NCBI RefSeq assembly: GCF_004001065.1
Contig: NZ_BIML01000001.1
Span: forward strand, 1 to 64,000
Direction: 5' to 3'
From: Paenibacillus xylaniclasticus
Lineage (GTDB): Bacteria > Bacillota > Bacilli > Paenibacillales > Paenibacillaceae
DNA: 64,000 nt
Positions 56,457 through 64,000 of the stretch are shown here, piece after piece. The position numbers and the translations under genes were made by a program. Numbering within the stretch: position 1 is the first letter of the stretch; every line of letters starts with the position of its first letter. The notes below the pieces were generated by a model. It worked only from the letters and a program-made list of their open reading frames with translations. It ran no database searches and was not told where the DNA came from.

Positions 56457-57374
56457 ATGTTCGTGCGTGTTGGAATGATTGGAATGGGTGTCATCTCCAA
56501 ATTTTATGTAGACGCCTTGAAGAACCGTCTTGACAATCCGCAATTGGTAGCGGTATGCGATCTAAGCGAGGATCGGCTACGGCCCTTTAAGGAGCAAGGT
56601 CTTCACTGCTTTCTAGATTATAAAGAAATGCTTCGCCAAGAAAATATCGACGCCGTTATCGTCAATGTACCCAATGATAAGCATTATGAAATTTGCCGGG
56701 ATGCCTTGCTGGCCGGCAAGCATGTTTGCTGTGAGAAGCCGATGACCCTAACGCTCTCCGAAGCGGAAGATCTGGTCCGTTTGTCCCGTTCCACCGGGCG
56801 AACGATGTTTACGGCATTCCATAGACGCTATAACGTTCATTTTGTACGTGCACTTAGCAGCTTGCCGAGAGAGGATATCGTCTCCGTATCAGCCAGCTAC
56901 TTGGAGAAAATTGAGGACCATGCCGGCTTCGATCAATGGTATTTGGAGCCGGAGCGATGCGGCGGCGGCTGTGTTGCCGATAACGGGCCGAACGTGTATG
57001 ATACGCTCGCTTTCTTCCTGGGACGGTTGACGGTAGTTTCTACTGATATTGTCCGCAATGAAAGGAACGTCGATATCGAAGCGAAGGTGGAGCTCGTGAC
57101 GCAGACCGGCATTCCAGTTTCCGTCCATTTGGATTGGGCATATCCCTATGGGGAGAAGAAAGATGTCATCATCCAGTTAAGTAACGGCGACACGATTACG
57201 GTAGATATGCTGGCTGGATTTACTGAGTTTAAATCGTCCCTTTATCACGAATACGAGGAAATATTAAAAGACTTTGTTTTCCAAATTCAAGCTGGGGATT
57301 GCCACGGCGAGGATGGCCTTGATGCGGTCCGCCTCGTTCACGAAACCTATGGCATGGAGGCCGTTACGAAATGA
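56457..57374 (+). CDS. Gfo/Idh/MocA-family oxidoreductase (second)
   Basis: 305 residues. NAD-binding VGMIGMGVISKFYVDAL, then VNVPNDKHYEIC and CCEKPMTLTLSEAEDL with the catalytic Lys, and FHRRYNVHF. Shorter than the first copy and not closely similar, so a different substrate is likely. AAAGGAGG precedes the ATG. Overlaps the next gene by 4 bp. Together with the nucleotide-sugar dehydrogenase and the DegT enzymes it could form a WlbA-type C3-oxidation/amination route (inference). Confidence 0.88.
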   Translation: MFVRVGMIGMGVISKFYVDALKNRLDNPQLVAVCDLSEDRLRPFKEQGLHCFLDYKEMLRQENIDAVIVNVPNDKHYEICRDALLAGKHVCCEKPMTLTLSEAEDLVRLSRSTGRTMFTAFHRRYNVHFVRALSSLPREDIVSVSASYLEKIEDHAGFDQWYLEPERCGGGCVADNGPNVYDTLAFFLGRLTVVSTDIVRNERNVDIEAKVELVTQTGIPVSVHLDWAYPYGEKKDVIIQLSNGDTITVDMLAGFTEFKSSLYHEYEEILKDFVFQIQAGDCHGEDGLDAVRLVHETYGMEAVTK

Positions 57375-57760
57375 GCCGTACAGAGAAAAGGCTAGTAGAA
57401 GGGGTCTTCGTCAAGCTGCTGTTTCATAAGCAGGAGGATCGGGGAATGCAGCTCATCGAGTTCGATACACGGTGCGTACGCCAGGGTGAAATTCATGAAA
57501 TTGTGACCACGACGGAACGGACTGCGGTATGCGGTGACCGGATCAATCATGTCGGATTTTTAGGATTTGTTGAATTGAGCTGCGGCGGAATCATCCAACG
57601 GGGTGACCAAGTACGAGTCAGAGATCGTGTTATTGGTCAAGTAATTGGCTTCGACGAATGCCACTTCCCTAATCATTACAACATTTTGATCGCTTCTGAT
57701 GAATTGTTGGCGGCAGATGATCTAGATTTGTCCGTAGAGACGGCAATCGCCTTCGGCTAA
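57371..57760 (+). CDS. Unknown small protein of the cluster
   Basis: 129 residues, no signal peptide; family not recognised. The sequence is beta-rich and Cys/His containing (RTAVCGDRINHVGFLGFVEL, then FDECHFPNHYNILI). The middle (GDQVRVRDRVIGQVIGFDEC) looks like a small beta-barrel. It overlaps the upstream oxidoreductase as ATGA, which argues it is a genuine, co-expressed gene. Confidence 0.78.
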   Translation: MSRTEKRLVEGVFVKLLFHKQEDRGMQLIEFDTRCVRQGEIHEIVTTTERTAVCGDRINHVGFLGFVELSCGGIIQRGDQVRVRDRVIGQVIGFDECHFPNHYNILIASDELLAADDLDLSVETAIAFG

Positions 57761-57832
57761 GCGGGCCATTAATCGTTCCAAATATCTGATCTGGATCAAC
57801 AGTGCCACAGAATGAATATAGGAGTGAGTCGA

Positions 57833-59179
57833 ATGCATCTCCAATTGAAAATCAAAAACAAAGAGGCGAAAATCGGAATTGTTGGCATGGGTTATGTTGG
57901 TTTGCCACTAGCTCTTGAATTTGCCAGGGCAGGATTTCCGGTAACGGGGATCGATCTCAACGAGGATAAGGTTCGCATTTTGAATAATGGCGACAGCTAC
58001 ATTGTAGGGGTAGATCATTTCCACGATGTTATCACCGAAGGAAAGTTTCGGGCCACAACAGACTTTCAAATCATAAGCACCATGGACGTCATCTGCATAT
58101 GCGTACCTACACCACTTAGTAAAAATCAGGATCCTGACTTAACTTATATCCGATCGGTCGTCGAAGAATTGAAGAAATATATGACGACGGAAACCTTAGT
58201 TGTATTGGAAAGTACAACCTATCCGGGCACGACGGACGAAATAATCGGCAAGGAACTGGCGAACATTGGTCTCCATGCTGGCAACGATTATTATCTGTGC
58301 TATTCGCCGGAACGGGTAGATCCTGGTAACAAGAAATACAGCATTCGCAACACTCCGAAGGTCATTGGCGGAGCGACGCCGAAATGTCTGGAGCTTGGGG
58401 AGATGCTGTATGCTTCCATCGTCGAATCCACCGTTAAAGTGACCTCGACGCGATCTGCCGAAATGTCCAAGCTGTTGGAAAATACGTTCAGAAGTGTAAA
58501 TATTGCCTTCATTAACGAAATAGCGCTGCTCTGCGACAGACTCGGCGTTAGTGTATGGGAAGTTATACAAGCAGCGGCAACGAAGCCCTTCGGCTTTATG
58601 CCGTTCTATCCGGGTCCTGGAATCGGCGGACACTGCATTCCGCTTGATCCGATGTACTTATCATGGAAAGCTAAAGGCGAAAATTTCTTCAGTCGGTTTA
58701 TTGAGCTGTCCCAAGATATGAACCGGAACATGCCAAGGTATGTGGTACAAAAAATTTCAGATGTTTTAAATGCGAAAGGGAAGCCCATTAACGGATCAAA
58801 AATATTACTGCTTGGAATGGCCTACAAGCCTGACGTGAACGATTGGCGCGAATCTCCAAGCTTGGAGGTCTATGAGCTGCTTCATGCCAAAGGAGCCAAG
58901 CTGACTGCCAACGATCCGTTCTGTGACACGATTGTAACCGACGGAGGATATACGATTAAACCGGAGACTGTCATCGATAAAAGTAGCCTGCCTGGCTATG
59001 ATTGCGTCGTTCTGCTGACGGCTCATTCCAGTTATCATCTGCCGGACATCGTCAACTCGGGTGTACCAGTGCTCGATACGCGAAACGCATTTGCAGGGAT
59101 GAATATGCCGAACGTTGTCCGAATCGGCGACGCCATGCCAGCATTGCAGCAGAAGGAGCGGACGCTGATGAGCGTCTGA
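57833..59179 (+). CDS. Nucleotide-sugar dehydrogenase (UDP-Glc/GDP-Man DH family)
   Basis: 448 residues from ATG 57833, with AGGAG 9 nt upstream; ATG 57812 is in frame but lacks spacing. Rossmann motif GIVGMGYVGLPLA, the central ESTTYPGTT, and the catalytic Cys in GPGIGGHCIPLDP. The family oxidises C6 of UDP-hexoses (UDP-Glc, UDP-HexNAc) to uronates. With the Gfo/Idh and DegT enzymes this matches the first step of aminated uronate sugars such as 2,3-diamino-uronates (inference). Confidence 0.92.
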   Translation: MHLQLKIKNKEAKIGIVGMGYVGLPLALEFARAGFPVTGIDLNEDKVRILNNGDSYIVGVDHFHDVITEGKFRATTDFQIISTMDVICICVPTPLSKNQDPDLTYIRSVVEELKKYMTTETLVVLESTTYPGTTDEIIGKELANIGLHAGNDYYLCYSPERVDPGNKKYSIRNTPKVIGGATPKCLELGEMLYASIVESTVKVTSTRSAEMSKLLENTFRSVNIAFINEIALLCDRLGVSVWEVIQAAATKPFGFMPFYPGPGIGGHCIPLDPMYLSWKAKGENFFSRFIELSQDMNRNMPRYVVQKISDVLNAKGKPINGSKILLLGMAYKPDVNDWRESPSLEVYELLHAKGAKLTANDPFCDTIVTDGGYTIKPETVIDKSSLPGYDCVVLLTAHSSYHLPDIVNSGVPVLDTRNAFAGMNMPNVVRIGDAMPALQQKERTLMSV

Positions 59180-59206
59180 TCGAAATTTATGACAGGGAGG
59201 AAGCAT

Positions 59207-59899
59207 ATGTTCAATCGGATTGAAATAACTGAGCAAGTGAAGGAGCGTCTGGGTGGCATTAACGTGTACGGCTGTCGGCTTCAGCTAAGTCCTAAGGAGG
59301 CAGCAGCTGACTATTCAGATTTGTGGGAGCAAATTCATAGCCGCTGGCGGGGCAAAACAAAGGCCGAGGTCGCTTCAACTCCGTTAGTGGCAGTGTATTC
59401 TCAGTTTTATGCCAGTATTGGATTGGATACGAAGAAAACGCCCCCATCTGTCCAAAATATGCTCCAGCGCTTCTTCATCAAGGATGAGCTAGAGAGAGTA
59501 CCACTGATACATCCAATTGTGGATGCCGTCAATATCGCTGCTTTGCAGCATCTCATTCCTCTTGGCGTATTCGATGCAGATTGTGTCAACGGACCTCTGC
59601 GGTTGACCTACACCAAAGGAGGAGAGCCATTCCAAGGCTTGGGGGCAGCTGAACCCGAGCTGCTGCCGGAAGGTCTGCTTGTGCTTGCCGACGATGAAAA
59701 AACGCTATCCCGGTTCTGTTACCGGGATAGTGAGGTACAGAAGGTTACCGATAAGACACGCAATATCTGCCTACTAGGCTGTCAGGTGCCGGGCGTTGAT
59801 CAAGAAATTGTGGAGCAATCGTTACGGACGGCAATCGAGCTGCTGGAGCGGAAGTACCGATGGGAAGCCGCTGAGGAACTGAGCAGCGAGAGGGTGTAA
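59207..59899 (+). CDS. Stand-alone PheRS beta B3/B4-domain protein
   Basis: 230 residues from ATG 59207, with GGGAGGAAG just upstream. It matches the B3/B4 editing-type domain of phenylalanyl-tRNA synthetase beta, without the synthetase: TPPSVQNMLQRFF, LIHPIVDAVNIAALQHLIPL, and a late RNICLLGCQVPGV. Stand-alone members are of poorly known function; the domain can bind or hydrolyse aminoacyl esters. In this cluster it could act on an aminoacyl intermediate (guess). The stop is followed at once by the next ATG. Confidence 0.85.
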   Translation: MFNRIEITEQVKERLGGINVYGCRLQLSPKEAAADYSDLWEQIHSRWRGKTKAEVASTPLVAVYSQFYASIGLDTKKTPPSVQNMLQRFFIKDELERVPLIHPIVDAVNIAALQHLIPLGVFDADCVNGPLRLTYTKGGEPFQGLGAAEPELLPEGLLVLADDEKTLSRFCYRDSEVQKVTDKTRNICLLGCQVPGVDQEIVEQSLRTAIELLERKYRWEAAEELSSERV

Positions 59900-61177
59900 A
59901 TGGTGGGAGCGACGAACAAATGGATAGGCCTTCTGCATCGTTATGACGCTGCAATATGGATACGGGTGGCAGGTAACGCCATCAACGCCATGACAACCTT
60001 TATTATCCGCCCGTTTCTGGCTCTATATCTGTTTGATAAATTAAACGGTTCCATCCTGGACGCGATGCTCGTTATTGGATTGCAGCCTTTCGCAGGAATG
60101 CTTACCGGGATGTTATCAGGCGGTTTAAGCGACCGGTTCGGACGGAAGCCTGTTATGATTGCAGCGCTATTCATTCAAGTGCTATGCCTCGGCGCCTATT
60201 CGCTGGCGGATAGTGTATGGGCCTTCGCCGTCATTACCGCTATAATCGGCGTCGGCTCCGCTCTATTCACGCCGGCCGCCAATGCAATGATTTCGGATGT
60301 GGTGGAGCTCGACAAGCAGGCTGAAGTATTCGCTCTGCTTCACACCGCCTCCAATGTCGGAACCGCAATGGGTCCAGCCATCGGACTAATGCTGTTTCAA
60401 TGGAACCCGAACGTCGTATTTTTGGGCAGTGCGTTCGTGCTCTTAGCTTATATCTTTCTCGTATTATGGAAAGTTCCAGAATCCTATAAAGCTGCCCGCA
60501 AGGTAGAAAAACAGGCTGTGAGCAGCACTTATTCCCGTTGGACAGACCATAAGTCTCTTTATGCGTTGATGCTTCTAGCAACGCCTATCGGACTAATCTA
60601 TGCGCTGGTTATTTCGATGCTTCCATTTCATCTCGGGGATCACTTTAAGCAGCCGGAAGATATTCTAGCTTCGCTCATGACACTTAACGGCATACTCGTC
60701 ATCGCTTTGCAGATGTGGCTGGTTAAACGTACCGAGCGCTTTGCGGCAGCGTCCATCGTCGGTGTATCGTATGCCATGTTCGCCGCCGTTGCCTTCGGCT
60801 ATGCTTACTCGCCGTATATTTACTTGTTATTCATTACCGAAACTATTTTCTCCGTAGCTGAGATGTTGATTGGTCCTCATTTGCAGAGAACCGTATCCGC
60901 GATTGCACCAGAGGAGAAACGGGGATTCTACTTTTCTATCTTCAGCTTGCACATGCATCTTCCGCTCGCTCTCGGACCGGTCGCTGGCGGACTTCTTTAT
61001 GAGGCTTTCGATGGTCAGGTTTTATTTACAATGCTTGGCTTAGTCTTCGTGACTGCCGGAACGCTGCAGACGATATTAATCCGCAGGCTGAAACATAAGC
61101 TGCACCGAGATGAGCATACGAGAAGCAGCTTAATTGAGCATAAAGCGGAGAAGAAAGTACAAATATCTGCACCGTAA
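59900..61177 (+). CDS. MFS transporter (12-helix)
   Basis: 425 residues, 12 hydrophobic helices in two halves, with the motif A GGLSDRFGRKPVMIAALF in the loop after helix 2. The central loop and basic C-terminal tail are normal for drug/proton antiporters. The ATG directly follows the previous stop. It is likely the exporter of the product of this cluster, or a self-resistance pump. Confidence 0.9.
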   Translation: MVGATNKWIGLLHRYDAAIWIRVAGNAINAMTTFIIRPFLALYLFDKLNGSILDAMLVIGLQPFAGMLTGMLSGGLSDRFGRKPVMIAALFIQVLCLGAYSLADSVWAFAVITAIIGVGSALFTPAANAMISDVVELDKQAEVFALLHTASNVGTAMGPAIGLMLFQWNPNVVFLGSAFVLLAYIFLVLWKVPESYKAARKVEKQAVSSTYSRWTDHKSLYALMLLATPIGLIYALVISMLPFHLGDHFKQPEDILASLMTLNGILVIALQMWLVKRTERFAAASIVGVSYAMFAAVAFGYAYSPYIYLLFITETIFSVAEMLIGPHLQRTVSAIAPEEKRGFYFSIFSLHMHLPLALGPVAGGLLYEAFDGQVLFTMLGLVFVTAGTLQTILIRRLKHKLHRDEHTRSSLIEHKAEKKVQISAP

Positions 61178-61258
61178 GCATGGTTGACGATACACAGCAT
61201 GATGCACTTTCGTCAGGTGCAATGTACTGAAAATCGTTGTTTAGGAGGCGGCTCTTTT

Positions 61259-62518
61259 ATGAAATCAGGACAGGTTATCGCAATCATTCATCGGTTTGGA
61301 GATTACGTTTTTGGCGGCTTCGTAAATTACACGAACGTCATTAATCACTCGGACAATCGGGTCATCTATTTCGTCAATCAGAGAGGACATAAAGATATTG
61401 AGGCCTATGCGGACCAGGCCGCTGCAATATATGAGCTTGAAGATATCGAGGACTATGAGGCTCTCGAGGTTGCTGCCGCTGAAGCCGTGAACTCGTATGG
61501 ACCGATCGACCTGCTGATTGCTTTGTCGGAATTTGATCTGATCAATGCTGCTAAGCTTCGGACTAAATTCAACATACCAGGCATTTCGGAACAAAGAATA
61601 GCGCTCTACCGCGACAAAATTGTAATGAAAGAACGTGTAAGAAGAGACGGGATACGAGTTCCAGAATTTTTGGATTACACCTCAACGGACGATGCCGTAG
61701 CATTTGCCTCACGTGTCGGCTATCCGATCATGCTGAAGCCTAAGCGAGGGGCCGCCAGTCAAGGGGTCAAAAAGGCTGACAACGAGTCTGAGCTTAAGAA
61801 AATATTAGAAGAGATCGAACAAGCAGGAGAGACGGACAATTATCAATGTGAAGAGTTCATCAACGGACCTATTTTCCATATTGACGGCTTGATTCATAAG
61901 GGGCAGCTGCAGTTCATCGCGGTGTCCCAATATGTGAACGGTTGTTATGCTTTCTCGCAAGGAATACCGAATGGTTCGTTCATCGTGACAGACAGGCTGG
62001 AGCTCAAAGAACGGATGACCCGCTTCACCGAGAAGGTGCTGCATTCTCTTGAGCTTCTCAATGGCTGTTTTCATCTGGAGGTCATCGACCGCAATAGCTG
62101 CGAAGCCGTATTCTTGGAAATCGGTGCGCGGATGGGCGGAGCCGAGACTCCATTCTTGACGCAGGATCTTTACGGAGTGAACTTGTGTGAGGAATGGATT
62201 AGAATCGAGCTCGGCACCTTTACGCCGCTGAAAGTGCCAGAGAGCGGTGTGCATGGCGGATTACTGCAATTCCCTGAGCCTCCAGGTACACCTGTCGAAG
62301 TCATAAGCGTAACGAGCCTGCTTGGAGTCATTCCTGAAATTTATCACGAACGGATTCCAGAGCCAGGTGAGATCATGGACGGCAAAGGCTCTTATTATCA
62401 TATTAGCGGCAGATATATGTTTCGAGGCGACAGCGAAGCACAGGTCGAACAGGCAATTCATCGTGCGATCGAATGCTTCCGGATCGAAGCGAAGCCGCTG
62501 GAGCAGGTGCAAGCATAA
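61259..62518 (+). CDS. ATP-grasp ligase (first)
   Basis: 419 residues from ATG 61259 (AGGAGG 11 nt upstream); an earlier in-frame start at 61184 lacks a site. The ATP-grasp fold is clear: pre-grasp domain, YPIMLKPKRGAASQGVKKA glycine-rich loop, QCEEFINGPIFHID with Glu ligands, LEVIDRN and FLEIGARMGGAETPF for magnesium. Such enzymes join a carboxylate to an amine via acyl phosphate, as in dipeptide ligases such as BacD. No carrier domain is attached. It likely ligates building blocks of the cluster product. Confidence 0.9.
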   Translation: MKSGQVIAIIHRFGDYVFGGFVNYTNVINHSDNRVIYFVNQRGHKDIEAYADQAAAIYELEDIEDYEALEVAAAEAVNSYGPIDLLIALSEFDLINAAKLRTKFNIPGISEQRIALYRDKIVMKERVRRDGIRVPEFLDYTSTDDAVAFASRVGYPIMLKPKRGAASQGVKKADNESELKKILEEIEQAGETDNYQCEEFINGPIFHIDGLIHKGQLQFIAVSQYVNGCYAFSQGIPNGSFIVTDRLELKERMTRFTEKVLHSLELLNGCFHLEVIDRNSCEAVFLEIGARMGGAETPFLTQDLYGVNLCEEWIRIELGTFTPLKVPESGVHGGLLQFPEPPGTPVEVISVTSLLGVIPEIYHERIPEPGEIMDGKGSYYHISGRYMFRGDSEAQVEQAIHRAIECFRIEAKPLEQVQA

Positions 62519-62554
62519 TCGTTCATACAGTAGGATGAAGAGAGGTGCGGCCGA

Positions 62555-64000
62555 ATGAAAAACATTTTACTCGTCAGCGATCTGGGAGGGTTTCCGCCTT
62601 CCGTTGAAACGTTATCGAAGCTGGCGAATGTATCGGTATATGTTCCGCGTCCCAGTGCGGTAACGAGGAAGTATATGGAGACCGTTCACCGCTATGCGCA
62701 CGCTGTTCTGCAAGAACGTACGGCCTTCTCTCCGAGCGGATATGTCCATCCGGATTGGGTCACATTCAAGGGAGCGGAGCCATATACGTTATCGGATGAT
62801 GAGATGGTAGAGGCTATTATATCAGCTGCTAGGAAGTTCGAGGCGGACGGAATTATTTTCGGCGGAGCGGAAAATATGGTGCTGTCCGTTGCGCGTGCAG
62901 CTGAAGCGCTCGGTCTGCGGTCCGCAGGAGTCATGCCTGCACGGAGGGCGCGCAACAAGCTAACGATGAGAGAGACGTTCCGATCAGCAGCTGTTCCGTC
63001 GCCAGAATTCCGCGCCATTAACAGCGAGGAGGATTTACGAGATGCGGTACGTGAGTTAGGTTATCCGCTTGTGCTGAAGCCAACCTACTTAGCTTGCTCC
63101 ATCGGCGTAACGCTGCTTGATGGCACACGTGATCCGATTGAAGTGTATCGGCAGGTTCGGCAAAGCATCAGCGCAGATTCAGGCGATCTGCTCCTATTCA
63201 ATGATGATTGCCTCTTCATTGTAGAGTCCTATATGGAGGGCTGCAACGCAGATTGGTATGACGATCCGAGATTCGCCGATTACGTTTCGGTAGAAGGGAT
63301 GATGGTCGGCGGACGTTATCATCCGATTGCGATTACAGATAAGGCTCCTATGCATTCGAGCTTCACGGAGACAGCTCACATTGTACCGAGTGTGCTGGAC
63401 GAGGAGGCAAGAGCCATTATCGTGGAAGCTTGCCGGAAGGCGAACGAAAGCTTAGGACTGGAGAATTGTCCAACCCATACCGAAGTAAAGCTGATGAAGA
63501 ATAGGCAGGTTGGCATCATCGAGACTGCAGCTCGGTTTGGTGGCTGGAACATTATTCCGCAAATAAATCAGGTTTATGGTCTAGATCTTACCAAAGCTTG
63601 GGCGGAAGTGATTCTGTATGGTCAGACAGACGAATTGCCTGCGACGTGCTTGGCTGAATCGTCCATATCCCGCTGCAACGTACGGATCTATCTAGAGGAC
63701 GATGTCACGATCAAGAGCAATCAGTCCTACCAATATAACGGTCACACGCCTTTGGACGAGCTGTTGCCGCCTGGTGTGAAGCTTGTACAAGAGAGTGAAA
63801 TTGCTTTAGGCTCGACCGTAAGTACGATCCCAGAGCTGAACGCGATGAGCTTTGTTTCGACGCTCGATCTGGAAGCTGAAGATTCTCGATCGCTAGGAGA
63901 AGCTGTTCAGCAAATTCGCCACAAGGTACGGTTAGATGTAGAGAAGCTTCCGAATGTAAGCATAACGCAGGAGCTGCCGCCTAAATCCTCCGCCAATGAA
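62555..64000 (+). CDS. ATP-grasp ligase (second), truncated by window end
   Basis: 482 residues visible without stop; GAAGAGAGGTG precedes the ATG. It has the same fold as the previous gene but is diverged: IIFGGAENMVLSVARAAEAL (pre-grasp), YPLVLKPTYLACSIGVTLL (glycine loop), FIVESYMEGCNADW and THTEVKLM/IIETAARFGGW. The C-terminal part after 380 is an extra domain. A second ligase of this type in one operon suggests at least two amide bonds in the product. Confidence 0.9.
   Translation, partial: MKNILLVSDLGGFPPSVETLSKLANVSVYVPRPSAVTRKYMETVHRYAHAVLQERTAFSPSGYVHPDWVTFKGAEPYTLSDDEMVEAIISAARKFEADGIIFGGAENMVLSVARAAEALGLRSAGVMPARRARNKLTMRETFRSAAVPSPEFRAINSEEDLRDAVRELGYPLVLKPTYLACSIGVTLLDGTRDPIEVYRQVRQSISADSGDLLLFNDDCLFIVESYMEGCNADWYDDPRFADYVSVEGMMVGGRYHPIAITDKAPMHSSFTETAHIVPSVLDEEARAIIVEACRKANESLGLENCPTHTEVKLMKNRQVGIIETAARFGGWNIIPQINQVYGLDLTKAWAEVILYGQTDELPATCLAESSISRCNVRIYLEDDVTIKSNQSYQYNGHTPLDELLPPGVKLVQESEIALGSTVSTIPELNAMSFVSTLDLEAEDSRSLGEAVQQIRHKVRLDVEKLPNVSITQELPPKSSANE

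Noticed and set aside
1-64000. tRNA, rRNA, IS elements, phage att sites
   Set aside because: None could be seen; no transposase, integrase or terminal inverted repeats were found in either strand.

Overview
The window looks like chromosomal DNA of a spore-forming, Gram-positive Bacillota, most like Paenibacillus. The clues are S-layer homology (SLH) domains, a CwlJ-type spore cortex hydrolase, strong AGGAGG-type ribosome binding sites with frequent TTG/GTG starts, moderate GC, a short secreted protein with a Trp/Gly-rich C-terminal helix, and abundant plant-polysaccharide enzymes. The genus is inferred from gene content only.

Layout. (1) 1-1675: the 3' end of a nonribosomal peptide synthetase (NRPS) gene that stops right after a condensation domain. 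(2) 2016-3854: a secreted CAP/Ig-like/SLH surface protein. (3) 4156-11170: four co-directional genes for unrecognised proteins without signal peptides. One has a hydrophobic stretch followed by a coiled coil, one has a tail-fibre-like N-terminus and 18-residue repeats, and one has FN3-like and kelch repeats. (4) 11752-22562: a tight operon with an acyl carrier protein, a ketosynthase fused to an inactive ketosynthase half (KS/CLF-like), a FabH-like enzyme lacking its catalytic His, a CPBP membrane protease, an alpha/beta hydrolase fused to a rifampicin-phosphotransferase-like enzyme, a 14-helix MFS exporter and an FAD monooxygenase. It looks like an undescribed type II PKS or fatty-acid-like biosynthetic cluster. 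A TetR/MMPL pair follows. (5) 25864-31476: a PepSY protein, a CBM2 protein, a decayed nitronate monooxygenase, a GH94 phosphorylase and CwlJ. (6) 31542-38551: a cupredoxin lipoprotein, a PQQ-dependent dehydrogenase lipoprotein and a complete pqqABCDE operon, including a 23-residue pqqA. (7) 38697-46306: surface and secreted proteins, an MntP-like pump, a collagen-like protein and GH43 and GH9 enzymes. (8) 46838-64000 (runs off the end): trpCBA without trpF, then thirteen co-directional genes: two Gfo/Idh/MocA oxidoreductases, two DegT aminotransferases, a sugar isomerase/epimerase-like protein, an M20 hydrolase, an LDH2-type reductase, a nucleotide-sugar dehydrogenase, a stand-alone PheRS B3/B4-domain protein, an MFS exporter, two ATP-grasp ligases and an unknown protein.

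How the parts may work together. Region 6 forms a plausible periplasmic-face oxidation chain: PQQ made in the cell, a PQQ dehydrogenase anchored outside, and a copper lipoprotein as electron acceptor. Region 8 has what is needed to oxidise and aminate a nucleotide-linked sugar and join it to an amino acid by ATP-grasp ligation, possibly with tryptophan supplied by trpCBA. Regions 3, 4 and 8 are the best candidates for undescribed systems. All functional statements come from reading motifs; no database search was possible.
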